The translations under genes and the position numbers were made by a program. Shown in pieces: positions 8,134 through 17,436 of a stretch of DNA of 64,000 bases. Source of the DNA: G965222335 sp965222335 (GTDB lineage: Bacteria > Pseudomonadota > Gammaproteobacteria > Pseudomonadales > Halieaceae). The stretch covers positions 1,612,001 through 1,676,000 of the forward strand of contig OZ244944.1 of NCBI GenBank assembly GCA_965222335.1, read 5' to 3'. Within the stretch, counting starts at the first letter, position 1; each line of letters starts with the position of its first letter. The notes beneath the pieces are model-generated. The model saw only the letters and a program-made list of their open reading frames with translations, did no database searches and was not told where the DNA came from.

Positions 8134-9078
8134 GTGCACACCCAGGATTTCCCCCAGCTCGAGTCCATCGAGCGTATCGAACAGGGCTTCGAGTCCCACG
8201 GTTACATCTGCAGCCCCAAGATCGCCACCGCGGTCTACCTGGCGTTCCAGCTGCGCAAGCCGGTGCTGGTGGAGGGCCCGCCGGGGGTGGGCAAGACCGA
8301 GCTGGCCAAGACCACGGCGGAACTGCTGGATGTGCCGCTGATCCGGCTGCAGTGCTACGAGGGCCTGGACGAGGCCAAGGCACTGTACGAGTGGAAGTAC
8401 GGCAAGCAGCTGCTGTATACCCAGGTACTGAAGGAAAAGCTCGGCGACCTGCTCCAGGGTGCCCGGGGCCTGGCGGAGTCGGTGGAGCGCCTGCACCAGT
8501 TCGGCGACATTTTTTACTCCGAGGACTTCCTGGAGCCGCGCCCGCTGCTGCGCGCCATGCAACAGGAGCGCGGTGCCATCCTGCTGATCGACGAGGTCGA
8601 TAAGTCCGACTACGAGTTCGAGTCCCTGCTGCTTGAGATCCTGTCCGACTACCAGGTGTCCATCCCCGAGATCGGCACGGTAAAAGCCTCGGTGTCACCC
8701 ATGGTGTTCCTCACCAGCAACAATACCCGCGATATCAGCGATGCCCTCAAGCGACGCTGCCTGCACCTGTACATCCCCTTCCCCACGGTCGACCTGGAGG
8801 AGCGGATCGTCCTCAGCCGGGTGCCGGGCATCGATGACCAGCTGCGCCACCAGCTGGTGGAGTTTGTGCACTCGCTGCGGGAGCTGGACCTGAAAAAGGC
8901 CCCGGCCATCTCCGAGACCATCGACTGGGCGCGCAGCCTCGTGCTGCTGCACGCCGAGCACCTGGAGGAGGAACTGGTGCGCAGCACCCTGAATGTCCTG
9001 CTCAAGTTTGAAGAGGACATCCAGAGCGCCGAGGGCGACCTCAACAGCCTGCTGCGCGAGCGGCCCACCGCGGGCTGA
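8134..9078 (+). CDS. MoxR-family AAA+ ATPase, CoxD-like
   Basis: A 314-residue AAA+ ATPase of the MoxR group. Walker A is GPPGVGKTE (about residues 48-56), Walker B is ILLIDEVDKSD, and sensor 1 is FLTSNNTRDIS followed by the arginine-finger-type LKRRC segment. MoxR ATPases pair with VWA proteins to remodel or insert metal centres into client enzymes; CoxD/CoxE act on the molybdenum-copper site of CO dehydrogenase. The GTG start has AAGGAA a few bases upstream and begins VHTQDFPQLESIERIEQGF. The VWA gene follows after 4 bases, and moaA precedes it, which suggests but does not prove a role with a molybdoenzyme. Confidence 0.88.
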   Translation: MHTQDFPQLESIERIEQGFESHGYICSPKIATAVYLAFQLRKPVLVEGPPGVGKTELAKTTAELLDVPLIRLQCYEGLDEAKALYEWKYGKQLLYTQVLKEKLGDLLQGARGLAESVERLHQFGDIFYSEDFLEPRPLLRAMQQERGAILLIDEVDKSDYEFESLLLEILSDYQVSIPEIGTVKASVSPMVFLTSNNTRDISDALKRRCLHLYIPFPTVDLEERIVLSRVPGIDDQLRHQLVEFVHSLRELDLKKAPAISETIDWARSLVLLHAEHLEEELVRSTLNVLLKFEEDIQSAEGDLNSLLRERPTAG

Positions 9079-9082
9079 GCCC

Positions 9083-10498
9083 ATGCAGGCCGCCCTGACA
9101 CGATTTATCCAGGTACTGCGCAGCCACGACCTGCGGATCTCCCCTGCCGAGACCCTGGACGCGATGGCGGTCGCCACCACCCTCGGTTATGCCGACCGCG
9201 AGCGGCTGCGCAACGGCCTTGCCATGACCCTGGCCAAGACCCCCGAGGAAGAGGCCATCCTGCTGGGCTGCTTCGATCGCTATTTCCAGCGCGACCTCGT
9301 CGAGGCGGCCAATGACGCCCGGCCGAATACCGGGGATGAACCCGCTGCGGACCGCGGGCCGGATGAGGCGCGCCCGCCGGCTGCCGGGGACAGCGCCCGC
9401 GAACTGCTGGAAGCGGCCGCGGCGGAAGTGCCGGAGCTGGCCGAGGCCCTGGAATCCGACCTGCTGCAGAATCTGCTGGATGACCAACGCAACGAGCTCT
9501 CCCTGGCCATGGGCCAGGCTGCCGCGGCGGTGGGCCTGGGAGATATCCAGATGTTTACCCAGAAGGGCCAGTACACGCGAAAAATGCTGGACGCCATGGG
9601 CGAGGAGGCCCTGCGCAACGCGGTGCTGGCGCTGGAGCGGGAGGATCACCCCGCGCTGGCCCTGGCGCGCAGCTACCGGGACCGCCTGCGCGAGCAGGTC
9701 AGGGACTATGTCGAACAGAGCTACCTGTTGCAGGCTGAAGGGCGCAACCGCCAGTTCATGGACGACATTCTCAGCCGCACCCGCCTGAGCAACCTGGAGC
9801 AGCGCTACCTGCACCAGGTCCACGAACTGGTGCGCAAGATGGCGCGCAAACTGGCCAACCGGCACTCGCGCAAGCCCCGGCCCCGCCGGCGCGGGCAGCT
9901 GGATATGGGGCGCACGCTGCGCCGCGGCGTGGCCAACGACGGGGTACTGTTTAACACCTATTTCCGCCGCACGCGCAAGGAGAAGACCCAGCTGCTGGCG
10001 ATCTGCGACGTATCCGGCTCCGTCGCGGCCTACGCCAAGTTTCTGCTGCTGTTCCTCTACAGCCTGCAGGATGTGTTACCCAAGGTGCGCAGCTTTGCCT
10101 TTTCCAGCCACCTGGGAGAAGTCAGCGACCTGTTCCGCGACCACCCCGTGGAGAAAGCCATCGAGCTGGTGAACTGGCGCTACGGGGGCGCTACCGACTA
10201 CGGCAGCAGCCTGGCGGATTTCGCCCGGCTGGCACTGGACGATATCAACAGCGGCACCACGGTGATTATCCTGGGCGATGCGCGCAACAACCGGGCAGAC
10301 CCCCGCCTGGACATCCTGCAGAGCATCTACCAGCGGGCCCGCCGGGTGATCTGGCTCAATCCCGAGTCACGGCGGGCCTGGGGCAGCGGAGATTCCGAGA
10401 TGCCGCGCTACCGCAGTGCCTGTCATTTCGCCGCGGAATGCAATAATCTGCGACAGCTGGAACGCATCGTCGACCAGCTTTTGAAGATGAATAAATAG
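9083..10498 (+). CDS. CoxE-like VWA domain protein
   Basis: A 471-residue protein with an N-terminal helical region and a C-terminal von Willebrand factor A domain of the CoxE type. The metal-ion site reads CDVSGS (about residue 310 onward), with a later conserved threonine in GGATDYGSSL and the strand IILGDARNN. A stretch rich in Gly, Pro and Asp near residues 75-105 is a likely flexible linker, and a basic RHSRKPRPRRRGQLD segment precedes the VWA domain. It starts 4 bases after the MoxR gene. The pair presumably forms a MoxR-VWA chaperone; the client is unknown. Confidence 0.87.
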   Translation: MQAALTRFIQVLRSHDLRISPAETLDAMAVATTLGYADRERLRNGLAMTLAKTPEEEAILLGCFDRYFQRDLVEAANDARPNTGDEPAADRGPDEARPPAAGDSARELLEAAAAEVPELAEALESDLLQNLLDDQRNELSLAMGQAAAAVGLGDIQMFTQKGQYTRKMLDAMGEEALRNAVLALEREDHPALALARSYRDRLREQVRDYVEQSYLLQAEGRNRQFMDDILSRTRLSNLEQRYLHQVHELVRKMARKLANRHSRKPRPRRRGQLDMGRTLRRGVANDGVLFNTYFRRTRKEKTQLLAICDVSGSVAAYAKFLLLFLYSLQDVLPKVRSFAFSSHLGEVSDLFRDHPVEKAIELVNWRYGGATDYGSSLADFARLALDDINSGTTVIILGDARNNRADPRLDILQSIYQRARRVIWLNPESRRAWGSGDSEMPRYRSACHFAAECNNLRQLERIVDQLLKMNK

Positions 10499-10565
10499 GC
10501 CGGATAAATCCGGCCCTACATGGAGGATTGCTTGGGGCACCCTGTAGGGCCGAATTCATTCGGCC
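10498..10565. repeat. Inverted pair of REP-like palindromes
   Basis: Two hairpins of the same type lie back to back: GGCCGGA-TAAA-TCCGGCC at 10498-10515 and GGCCGAA-TTCA-TTCGGCC at 10548-10565. The flanks CCCTACA and TGTAGGG are themselves inverted, so the whole is a bacterial interspersed mosaic element with two REP units facing each other. It sits directly after the VWA stop codon (the stop overlaps the first arm) and could protect or end that transcript. Confidence 0.75.
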
Positions 10566-10614
10566 GCACGAGGGATGCCGGCCTCATCGATAGGTCGCTA
10601 ACCAGAGCGGGCAC

Positions 10615-10821
10615 ATGGCGTATATCTGCAAGGCTTGCAGCTACCGCGGCAAAAAAGGGGGCGCTCGGGGTGAATGCCCCGCCTGCGGTGCTTTTGATAT
10701 GGTCCTGGAAGGGGCGGTCAAGCGCGAGGAAGTACCGCGCAATAACCGGCTGCGAATAATTTTGCTCGGGGTGACCTGGAGCTGGTTCCTGGGGCTGGTG
10801 ATCTGGAAAATGCTCGACTAG
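10615..10821 (+). CDS. Small zinc-ribbon protein with C-terminal membrane anchor
   Basis: A 68-residue protein. The first 25 residues contain two Cys-x2-Cys knuckles (ICKAC and CPACG), a rubredoxin/zinc-ribbon arrangement that would bind one zinc or iron. After a charged linker (REEVPRNNRLR) a single hydrophobic helix (IILLGVTWSWFLGLVIWKML) anchors it to the membrane at the C-terminus. It follows the REP pair and precedes the convergent pilU gene. A role as a small membrane-associated metal protein is all that can be said. Confidence 0.7.
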   Translation: MAYICKACSYRGKKGGARGECPACGAFDMVLEGAVKREEVPRNNRLRIILLGVTWSWFLGLVIWKMLD

Positions 10822-10845
10822 CGCGGCAGCCCCGGGCGGGCAGGG

Positions 10846-11994
10846 CTAGAAGGGCCTGGGTGGCTCGTCGCTCTCGTCGTCCAGGGTCTCCAGGCTCAAT
10901 TCCAGGCTGCCATCATCATTCATCAGGCCGCCCTCCTTGGCGAACTTGATCTTCAGGCGCACGTTATTTGGCGAATCGGCATTGCGCAGAGCCTCTTCCT
11001 CGGAGATCAGGCCGTCGCAGTAGAGCTGGAACAGGGCGCTGTCGAAGGTCCTCATGCCCAGGTTCTCCGACTTTTCCATGATCTCCTTGATGCCATCGAT
11101 ATTGCCCTTGAGGATCAGGTCACACACGATCGGCGTGCCCAACAGTATCTCGACCGCGGCACAGCGCTTGCCGTCGACCGTCGGGATGAGGCGCTGGCTG
11201 ACAAATGACTGGAGATTGAGCGACAGGTCCATCAGCAACTGCGGGCGGCGCTCCTCCGGGAAGAAGTTGATAATCCGGTCCAGGGCCTGGTTGGCATTGT
11301 TGGCGTGCAGGGTGGAGATACACAGGTGCCCGGTCTCGGCAAACGCAATGGCGTGCTCCATGGTCTCGCGGTCGCGGATTTCCCCGATCAGGATCACATC
11401 GGGGGCCTGGCGCAGGGTGTTCTTCAGGGCATTGTGCCAGCTGCGGGTATCCACCCCGACCTCGCGCTGGTTGACGATCGACTTCTTGTGATTGTGCACA
11501 TACTCCACCGGGTCCTCGATCGTCACGATATGCCCGCTGCTGTTGCTGTTGCGATAGTCGATCAGGGCCGCCAGCGAGGTCGACTTGCCGGACCCGGTAG
11601 CGCCCACGAACAGCACCAGCCCCCGTTTGCGCATGACCACATCAGTGAGGATGGGCGGCAGGCGCAGGGTCTCCCAGCTGGGGATGTCCGCGACGATATT
11701 CCGCGCCACGATGCCCACCTCGTTGCGCTGCATGAATATATTGACCCGGAAGCGCCCGTGCCCGGCAATGGAGGTCGCAAGGTTCATTTCCAGCTCCTGC
11801 TCGAACTCCTTGCGCTGGGTTTCATCCATCAGCTCCCAGGCGATCTCCTTGATCTCACCGGGTTTCAGGATCTCGCTGCCAATCGGCCGCAGGGAGCCCT
11901 CGAACTTGGCGCAGGGTGGCGCGCCGGTGCTCAGGTAAAGGTCCGAGCCGTTCTTGCTCGCCAGAAATTTGAGCCACTCTGTAATCCGATCCAC
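10846..11994 (-). CDS. pilU: Type IV pilus retraction ATPase PilU
   Basis: A 382-residue secretion-type ATPase, the same length as Pseudomonas PilU. It shows Walker A GATGSGKST, the Asp box IEDPVEYVH, Walker B VILIGEIRDRETM, and the His box HLCISTLHANNA. PilU assists PilT in depolymerising type IV pili for twitching motility. The C-terminal tail ends SDEPPRPF, longer than in PilT, which favours PilU. The GTG at 11994 has GGGGAG at the right distance; an upstream ATG in frame lacks one. A pilT gene normally lies next to pilU but is not in this window. Confidence 0.88.
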   Translation of the reverse strand: MDRITEWLKFLASKNGSDLYLSTGAPPCAKFEGSLRPIGSEILKPGEIKEIAWELMDETQRKEFEQELEMNLATSIAGHGRFRVNIFMQRNEVGIVARNIVADIPSWETLRLPPILTDVVMRKRGLVLFVGATGSGKSTSLAALIDYRNSNSSGHIVTIEDPVEYVHNHKKSIVNQREVGVDTRSWHNALKNTLRQAPDVILIGEIRDRETMEHAIAFAETGHLCISTLHANNANQALDRIINFFPEERRPQLLMDLSLNLQSFVSQRLIPTVDGKRCAAVEILLGTPIVCDLILKGNIDGIKEIMEKSENLGMRTFDSALFQLYCDGLISEEEALRNADSPNNVRLKIKFAKEGGLMNDDGSLELSLETLDDESDEPPRPF

Positions 11995-12178
11995 GCCACA
12001 CTCCCCTGATCCGTGCTGTTGCCGCACCCTGGCCGCTGATGTTGTCGGCCCCCCGGGCCGCCCTCATTACTGTAACAGCTTGCCGGCGGCGGACAAGACT
12101 CGCTCGCCCGGGGCTGGTGTCCGCAGGGCCGCTACCCTATCCTATACATGCGTATAGCCAATAATAAGGACCCGCGTG

Positions 12179-13246
12179 ATGGAAAGTGAACGTCCCACTC
12201 CCCTGATTGAAGACGTCGAGGGCACCCGGCAAAAACTGGCGGACTGGTTCTCCCGGCGCAATGGCCACCCGGTACAGATTCCCGAGCTCACCATTCCCGA
12301 GGGCAATGGCATGTCCAATGTCACCCTCCTGTTCGACATCGAATGGGAGGAAGGTGGCAGCAGCCGGCGGCAGCCCTGCGTGGGGCGCCTGCAGCCGGAG
12401 GTTGAGCGCCCGGTGTTTCCCAGCTACGCCCTGTCGCCCCAGTACCAGGTGATGGCGGCGCTGAAGGAGCACAGCAGCATCCCGGTACCGCCCCTCATGG
12501 GGCTGGAAACCGACACCTCGGTACTCGGCGTCGAGTTCTATGTGATGGGCCGGGTCGAGGGTCGTGTCCCCACTGACATGCCCCCCTACAACATGGACGG
12601 CTGGCTGCTGAATGAAACGAGCGAGGCGCAGCGCGCGACCCTGTGGCGGACTGCCGTGGACACCATGGGGCAGTTCCACCGGATTGACTATCGCGACCTG
12701 GGCCTGGACTTCCTGGAAGGCCCCGGGGACGCGACCCCGCTGCAGCGTCAGCTGGACTACTGGCAGCATTATCACGACTGGGGCCTGGAGGGGCGCCGGC
12801 ACGCCGTTGGCCAGCGCGCCCTGGACTGGCTGCGCGCCAACCAGCCACCGGAGGAGCCGACGGCGCTGTGCTGGGGGGATTCACGCATTGGCAACATGAT
12901 GTTCGCGCCGGGCCTGGACCGGGTGGAGGCGGTGCTGGACTGGGAGATGGCGGTCCTGGGTAACCCGGTACAGGACCTCGCCTGGTTTAACTACCTGGAC
13001 GCCACCTTCTCCGAGGGCCTGGGCATGCCACGCCTGCCCGGCCTGCCGAGCTACGCCGATACCATCGCCCAGTGGGAGCAGGTCACCGGGGCGCGCGCGG
13101 ATCACTATGACTACTACCTGATCTACGCGGGCACGCGCTACGGCCTGATCATGTCGCGCATCATGTTTGCGTCGGGCCAGGAGAGCGAGGTAGAGGACAA
13201 CTTCGTCTGCCAGATGCTCGCCAGGTACCTGGACGACCTTACCTGA
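12179..13246 (+). CDS. Phosphotransferase (APH) family protein, ACAD10-like
   Basis: A 355-residue kinase-like protein of the aminoglycoside phosphotransferase/ACAD10 N-terminal group. The catalytic loop reads CWGDSRIGNMMF, where the usual HGD is WGD as is common in this branch, and the metal-binding motif is VLDWEMAVLGNPVQDLAWF. Relatives often accompany acyl-CoA dehydrogenases and probably phosphorylate small hydroxy acids or alcohols. AAGGA lies 8 bases before the ATG; a GTG codon directly before it is an alternative start. It is not an antibiotic resistance gene by context. Confidence 0.85.
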   Translation: MESERPTPLIEDVEGTRQKLADWFSRRNGHPVQIPELTIPEGNGMSNVTLLFDIEWEEGGSSRRQPCVGRLQPEVERPVFPSYALSPQYQVMAALKEHSSIPVPPLMGLETDTSVLGVEFYVMGRVEGRVPTDMPPYNMDGWLLNETSEAQRATLWRTAVDTMGQFHRIDYRDLGLDFLEGPGDATPLQRQLDYWQHYHDWGLEGRRHAVGQRALDWLRANQPPEEPTALCWGDSRIGNMMFAPGLDRVEAVLDWEMAVLGNPVQDLAWFNYLDATFSEGLGMPRLPGLPSYADTIAQWEQVTGARADHYDYYLIYAGTRYGLIMSRIMFASGQESEVEDNFVCQMLARYLDDLT

Positions 13247-13261
13247 GGGCAGCGGCAGACT

Positions 13262-15013
13262 TCAGAACCGGTCCCTGACCGTCACCAGGATCTGCACGCC
13301 GTCGACGTCGTCGTCCTTGACGAAGGGGACCGCGACGTCCAGGTGGATCACGCTGCCCTTTTCCGCGCGGCTGGAATTCAGGCGCAGGCCCAGGCCCACA
13401 TCCGCCAGCACACCGCCATTGTCGCCGTTGTCGCGGTTGTCATACCAGGCGCGCCCGACATCGAGAAAAGCGGCGAGGCCGACATTGAACAGCTGGAAGG
13501 GATGCCAGTCGGAGTAGTAGCGCTGCTCGATATTCCACACTGCCGAGCGGTTGCCGACCTGGTAATTGCGCTCGTAGCCGCGCAGGCCGTTGTCGCCGCC
13601 CAGCACCACCTGGTTCTCACCCGTGAGGCCATCGGTATAGTCCAGCCGCAGCCCGCTGTAGAGCGCCCAGCGGGTACTCTGCTTGTAGATGTAGCGGCTC
13701 TCGACCTGCCACCACAGGTTCTCGAAGGATTCATCGTCCAGGGTCCAGAAGCCCCGGAGGTTGGAGCCGATCGTCCACAGCTGGCTGGTCTCTGCCAGCA
13801 GGGTATTGAAGTAACTCCCCTGCAGGAAGACCTGGTCGCGGGTGGCACCCAGGCTCTCTGCGGAATAGCCCAGGGCCCAGCGATAGCGCTCGCCCACGAA
13901 CACATCTTCGGTACGGCCGAGATAATCGAAATTGTGCATCTCGGTAAACTCGTCTTCCACCGACTGGAAGCCGATATAGGGGTAGCTGTACTCGCGGTCC
14001 TCGGGCAACTCCGGCGGGGGGATGTTGGAATCGCTGAAATCGAATTCGTGGCTCTCGAAGCTGTAGCCAAACAGCCAGCGGTTGACCCGCTGCTTCAGGG
14101 TGGTATCCATGGCGCGGCCGCCGAAGACCTCGTAGCGCTCGATTTCGTGATCGAATTCCGCCACCTCGTCGCCGCGGAACCAGAGGTTCTCCTCCAGCTT
14201 CTGCTGGTCCAGGTTGGTCCCGGCGGACCAGGTCTCGTAAACCGAAAAGAAGGGCCGGTCGAGGCGCAGTGAGTGCACGTAGCCGTCGTCGTTGTCCGTG
14301 TAGGTCAGGCGCATGCGCCAGCGGCTGCCGGCGATGGCGGGGTCGGTGTAACCCACGGTGTAGCCCGCCCGCTCCTCGTCACTGTCATATTCCAGCAGGA
14401 TCTTCTTGCCGGTGCCGAGGAAGTTGGCATCGCGGAAGCCAAAGGCGTAGCTGTTCTCGCCGCCGCTGCGGCTCAGCGATATCGACGGGGTGAAAGTCCA
14501 GATGTCCCGGGTAACAACCTCCACGTCTACCGCATTGCCGCAGCGCCGCCAGGGCCGCACGGCGGCGTCGTAGATAAAGTCCATGTTGCGCAGGATGCGC
14601 TCGGTCTCGTCGATCAGGGGCTGCTGGTAGGCGCCCCCCTCAGCGAACAGCAGCTGATCCTCGAGCACCCATTCGCGGGTCCGCGAGTGAAAGCCGTTGG
14701 CCCAGCGATACAGGGCGTTATTCTCCCTGGGGTTCTGCAGGTCGAACACCGCATAGCGGCGGTAGCGAATGCTGCTGACATAGGCGTCGGGCGGCAGCGA
14801 TTCCGCCAGGGCCCGGTGGGGCGGTGAAGCTTCGAAGCGAAAGCTGGCAGAACTGTCCTGCTCAGGCACCGTCTCGCAGGCACCCTCCTCCGCCATCGCC
14901 GTTCCCGGCAGCCACAGCGCGAGCACAAGGCAGCTGCCCAGCCCCCGGCAGTCCGGGACGCGAACCCGCCGGAGTCGCAGTCGCCGGATGAGCAAAAGCA
15001 CACAGTTCCCCAT
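13262..15013 (-). CDS. Omp85-family outer-membrane protein
   Basis: A 583-residue protein with an N-terminal signal peptide (basic RRLRLRRVRV, then LVLALWLPGTAMA). Residues about 90-190 look like POTRA-type periplasmic domain sequence (ALYRWANGFHSRTREWVLEDQLLF, IYDAAVRPWRRCGNAVDVEVVTRD has the beta-alpha pattern), and the rest is a bacterial surface antigen (D15) barrel with alternating aromatic strands, a conserved GLRGYERN segment and a C-terminal VTVRDRF ending in phenylalanine. It is shorter than BamA and stands alone, so the substrate is unknown. The start was chosen at the ATG that opens the signal peptide rather than an upstream one. Confidence 0.82.
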   Translation of the reverse strand: MGNCVLLLIRRLRLRRVRVPDCRGLGSCLVLALWLPGTAMAEEGACETVPEQDSSASFRFEASPPHRALAESLPPDAYVSSIRYRRYAVFDLQNPRENNALYRWANGFHSRTREWVLEDQLLFAEGGAYQQPLIDETERILRNMDFIYDAAVRPWRRCGNAVDVEVVTRDIWTFTPSISLSRSGGENSYAFGFRDANFLGTGKKILLEYDSDEERAGYTVGYTDPAIAGSRWRMRLTYTDNDDGYVHSLRLDRPFFSVYETWSAGTNLDQQKLEENLWFRGDEVAEFDHEIERYEVFGGRAMDTTLKQRVNRWLFGYSFESHEFDFSDSNIPPPELPEDREYSYPYIGFQSVEDEFTEMHNFDYLGRTEDVFVGERYRWALGYSAESLGATRDQVFLQGSYFNTLLAETSQLWTIGSNLRGFWTLDDESFENLWWQVESRYIYKQSTRWALYSGLRLDYTDGLTGENQVVLGGDNGLRGYERNYQVGNRSAVWNIEQRYYSDWHPFQLFNVGLAAFLDVGRAWYDNRDNGDNGGVLADVGLGLRLNSSRAEKGSVIHLDVAVPFVKDDDVDGVQILVTVRDRF

Positions 15014-15169
15014 CGGCCTAAGATAGCCCCATTGCGGGGTCAGGCACAATGGCGTCCGGCTTTGCCCGCAGCACTCCCTGTACTCACCCTGCCGCGGGCG
15101 ATAAACTTGCCCGGGGCCGAAGCCGCATCCGGCGCCGCGCTGTCCCGCGATCCGTTCAAGGAGCACCCT

Positions 15170-16756
15170 GTGTCACCCAAGCTGCACGACCAACTGCGGG
15201 CCATGTCCGCGCCCGACATGCAGGCACTCCTGCGTCAGATTCAGCGCGGCCTGGAAAAGGAGAGCCTGCGCATCACCCCCGAGGGCAGGCTGGCACAGAC
15301 ACCGCACCCGGTGTGCCTGGGCTCGGCGCTGACCCACGCTTCGATCACTACCGACTACTCCGAAGCACTGATGGAGTTCATCACCCCCGTAGACACCAGC
15401 ATCGATAACACGCTGGCGACCCTGACCGACATTCACCGCTACGTCTACCACTGCCTGGACAGCGAAATGCTGTGGAGCGCGAGCATGCCCTGCGTGGTCG
15501 CCGGGGACGACAGCATCCCCGTGGCCCTGTACGGCTCATCCAACGTGGCGCGCATGAAAACCGTGTATCGCTACGGTCTCGGCCACCGCTATGGGCGCGC
15601 GATGCAGGCGATCGCCGGCATTCACTACAACTTCTCCATGCCGCAGGCTTTCTGGGAGCAGGAGTGGCAGGCCGCGGGTTCGCCGGGCGAGCTGCGGGAC
15701 TGGGTCACCGAGCGCTATCTCGGCCTGATCCGTAATTTCCACCGCTTCTCCTGGCTCCTCATCTACCTGTTCGGGGCCTCGCCCGCGGTCTGCGCCAGCT
15801 TTCTCAAGGGGCGCGACAAGCACCCCCTGCAGCCCTTTGACGAGCAGGGTCGCTCGCTGTACCTGCCCCACGCCACGGCGCTGCGCATGGGCGACCTGGG
15901 CTACAACAGCAGCGCCCAGCGGGGCCTGCGGGTGTGCTACAACTCGCTGCAGAACTACGTGGATACGCTGCGCCAGGCGATTATGCAGCCGCACCCGGAC
16001 TACGCCGACATCCCCGCAGGGGAGAACGACAATTACCAGCAGCTCAACAGCAGCCTGCTGCAGATCGAGAACGAGTTCTACAGCACCATCCGGCCCAAGC
16101 GGGTTGCCTACTCCGGGGAAACACCGCTGCATGCCCTGTGCCGGGGCGGCATCGAGTACATCGAGGTGCGCTGCCTGGACGTGAACCCCTTCCTGCCCGT
16201 GGGCATCGATGGCAGCCAGGCGAGATTCATCGACAGTTTCCTGTTGTACTGCCTGCTCCAGGACAGTCCGCCCTGTGACGAGCCCGAGCAGGCGCGGATG
16301 GACCACAACCTCGCGGAGGTGGTGAATCGGGGACGCGAGCCCGGACTGCAGCTGCAGACCACCGAGGGCAAGCGCGAGCTGGCGAGCTGGGGGCTGGACC
16401 TGCTGGAGCAGGTGGCGGCAGTGGCAGCGCAACTGGATGCGGCCCACGGCGGCAGCGCCTACGAGGAAAGCGTCGCGGCCCAGCGTGCCAAACTTGAAGA
16501 CCCCGCGCTGACACCCTCCGCCCGCATCCTGCAGGAGATGGGCGAGCGCGACCTGCCCTTCTTCCGCCTGGCCATGCACTACTCGCAGCAGTGGGCGGAG
16601 CACTTCCGCGCCGCACCCCTGGACCGGGAAACGCTGGCCCGTTTCGAGGCCGAGACCCGGGAATCCCTGCAGGCGCAGGCTGATGTCGAGGCCGCTGACG
16701 TGCTCAGCTTCGAACAGTACCTGGCGCAGTTCTACCAGCAGTACGAAGCGCTGTAG
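15170..16756 (+). CDS. gshA: Glutamate-cysteine ligase
   Basis: A 528-residue enzyme of the GshA type 1 family (E. coli enzyme 518 residues), which joins glutamate and cysteine in the first step of glutathione synthesis. The N-terminal GLEKESLRITPEGRL and TTDYSEALMEFITP segments and the later GIHYNFSMPQAFW and IEYIEVRCLDVNPF stretches are typical of the active site. The GTG start at 15170 has AAGGAG at ideal distance; the longer frame upstream overlaps the Omp85 leader and has no homology. gshB is not nearby. acpH follows after 7 bases. Confidence 0.95.
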   Translation: MSPKLHDQLRAMSAPDMQALLRQIQRGLEKESLRITPEGRLAQTPHPVCLGSALTHASITTDYSEALMEFITPVDTSIDNTLATLTDIHRYVYHCLDSEMLWSASMPCVVAGDDSIPVALYGSSNVARMKTVYRYGLGHRYGRAMQAIAGIHYNFSMPQAFWEQEWQAAGSPGELRDWVTERYLGLIRNFHRFSWLLIYLFGASPAVCASFLKGRDKHPLQPFDEQGRSLYLPHATALRMGDLGYNSSAQRGLRVCYNSLQNYVDTLRQAIMQPHPDYADIPAGENDNYQQLNSSLLQIENEFYSTIRPKRVAYSGETPLHALCRGGIEYIEVRCLDVNPFLPVGIDGSQARFIDSFLLYCLLQDSPPCDEPEQARMDHNLAEVVNRGREPGLQLQTTEGKRELASWGLDLLEQVAAVAAQLDAAHGGSAYEESVAAQRAKLEDPALTPSARILQEMGERDLPFFRLAMHYSQQWAEHFRAAPLDRETLARFEAETRESLQAQADVEAADVLSFEQYLAQFYQQYEAL

Positions 16757-16763
16757 GAGCAGC

Positions 16764-17384
16764 GTGAACTTCCTCGCCCACTTCCACCTGGCCTGGCCCG
16801 ACCCGGGCCTGATCGCCGGCGGCCTGGAGGGCGACTACTACAAGGGTCCGCTGTGCGGCCACATGGCCCGCGACCTTGAAGCCGGGGTCCGCCTGCACCG
16901 CGCGGTGGACGCCTTCACCGACGACCATCCCGAGGTGCGCGCCCTACGCGCCCGGTTTCCCCGGGACCTGCGCCGCTATGCCGGTATCCTGATCGACCTG
17001 GGTTTCGACCACTACCTGAGCCGGCACTGGCAACGTTACAGCGACCTTTCCCTGCCCGCCTTCAACCGCGAGGTGCACCTGGCCCTGGCTGCGCAGGCTC
17101 CCCGCCTGAGTCCCGCAGCGCAGCGCATGCGGCTGCGGATGCAGGAACACGACCTGCTCAACCGTTACCTGGACTGGGACCTCATTCCCGCCAGCGCCGA
17201 GCGTATCGGCAGCCGCCTGCGCCGCGGCAACCCGCTGACCGGGATTGGCCCCAGCCTGGCGCCCCTGCGGCCGGCGATGGAATCGGCGTTTCTCGCCTTC
17301 TACCCCGACCTGCTGGCCTTCAGCGCGGAGCGGCGCGCGGCGCTGGCGGCCAGCGCCGGGGAGCCCCCGGGATTGCACGCCTGA
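16764..17384 (+). CDS. acpH: Acyl carrier protein phosphodiesterase
   Basis: A 206-residue protein of the AcpH (DUF479) family, which removes the 4'-phosphopantetheine group from holo-ACP. The start VNFLAHFHLAWP followed by GGLEGDYYKG and LHRAVDAFTDDHP gives the conserved Asp and His residues of the HD-like metal site. The GTG start has TAGGAG upstream. It lies 7 bases after gshA and is probably co-transcribed. Confidence 0.9.
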   Translation: MNFLAHFHLAWPDPGLIAGGLEGDYYKGPLCGHMARDLEAGVRLHRAVDAFTDDHPEVRALRARFPRDLRRYAGILIDLGFDHYLSRHWQRYSDLSLPAFNREVHLALAAQAPRLSPAAQRMRLRMQEHDLLNRYLDWDLIPASAERIGSRLRRGNPLTGIGPSLAPLRPAMESAFLAFYPDLLAFSAERRAALAASAGEPPGLHA

Positions 17385-17436
17385 AGAAAAGCCTCTAAGT
17401 TACGCGCCCAGAATCCACCGAGGAGTCCTCCCGCCC

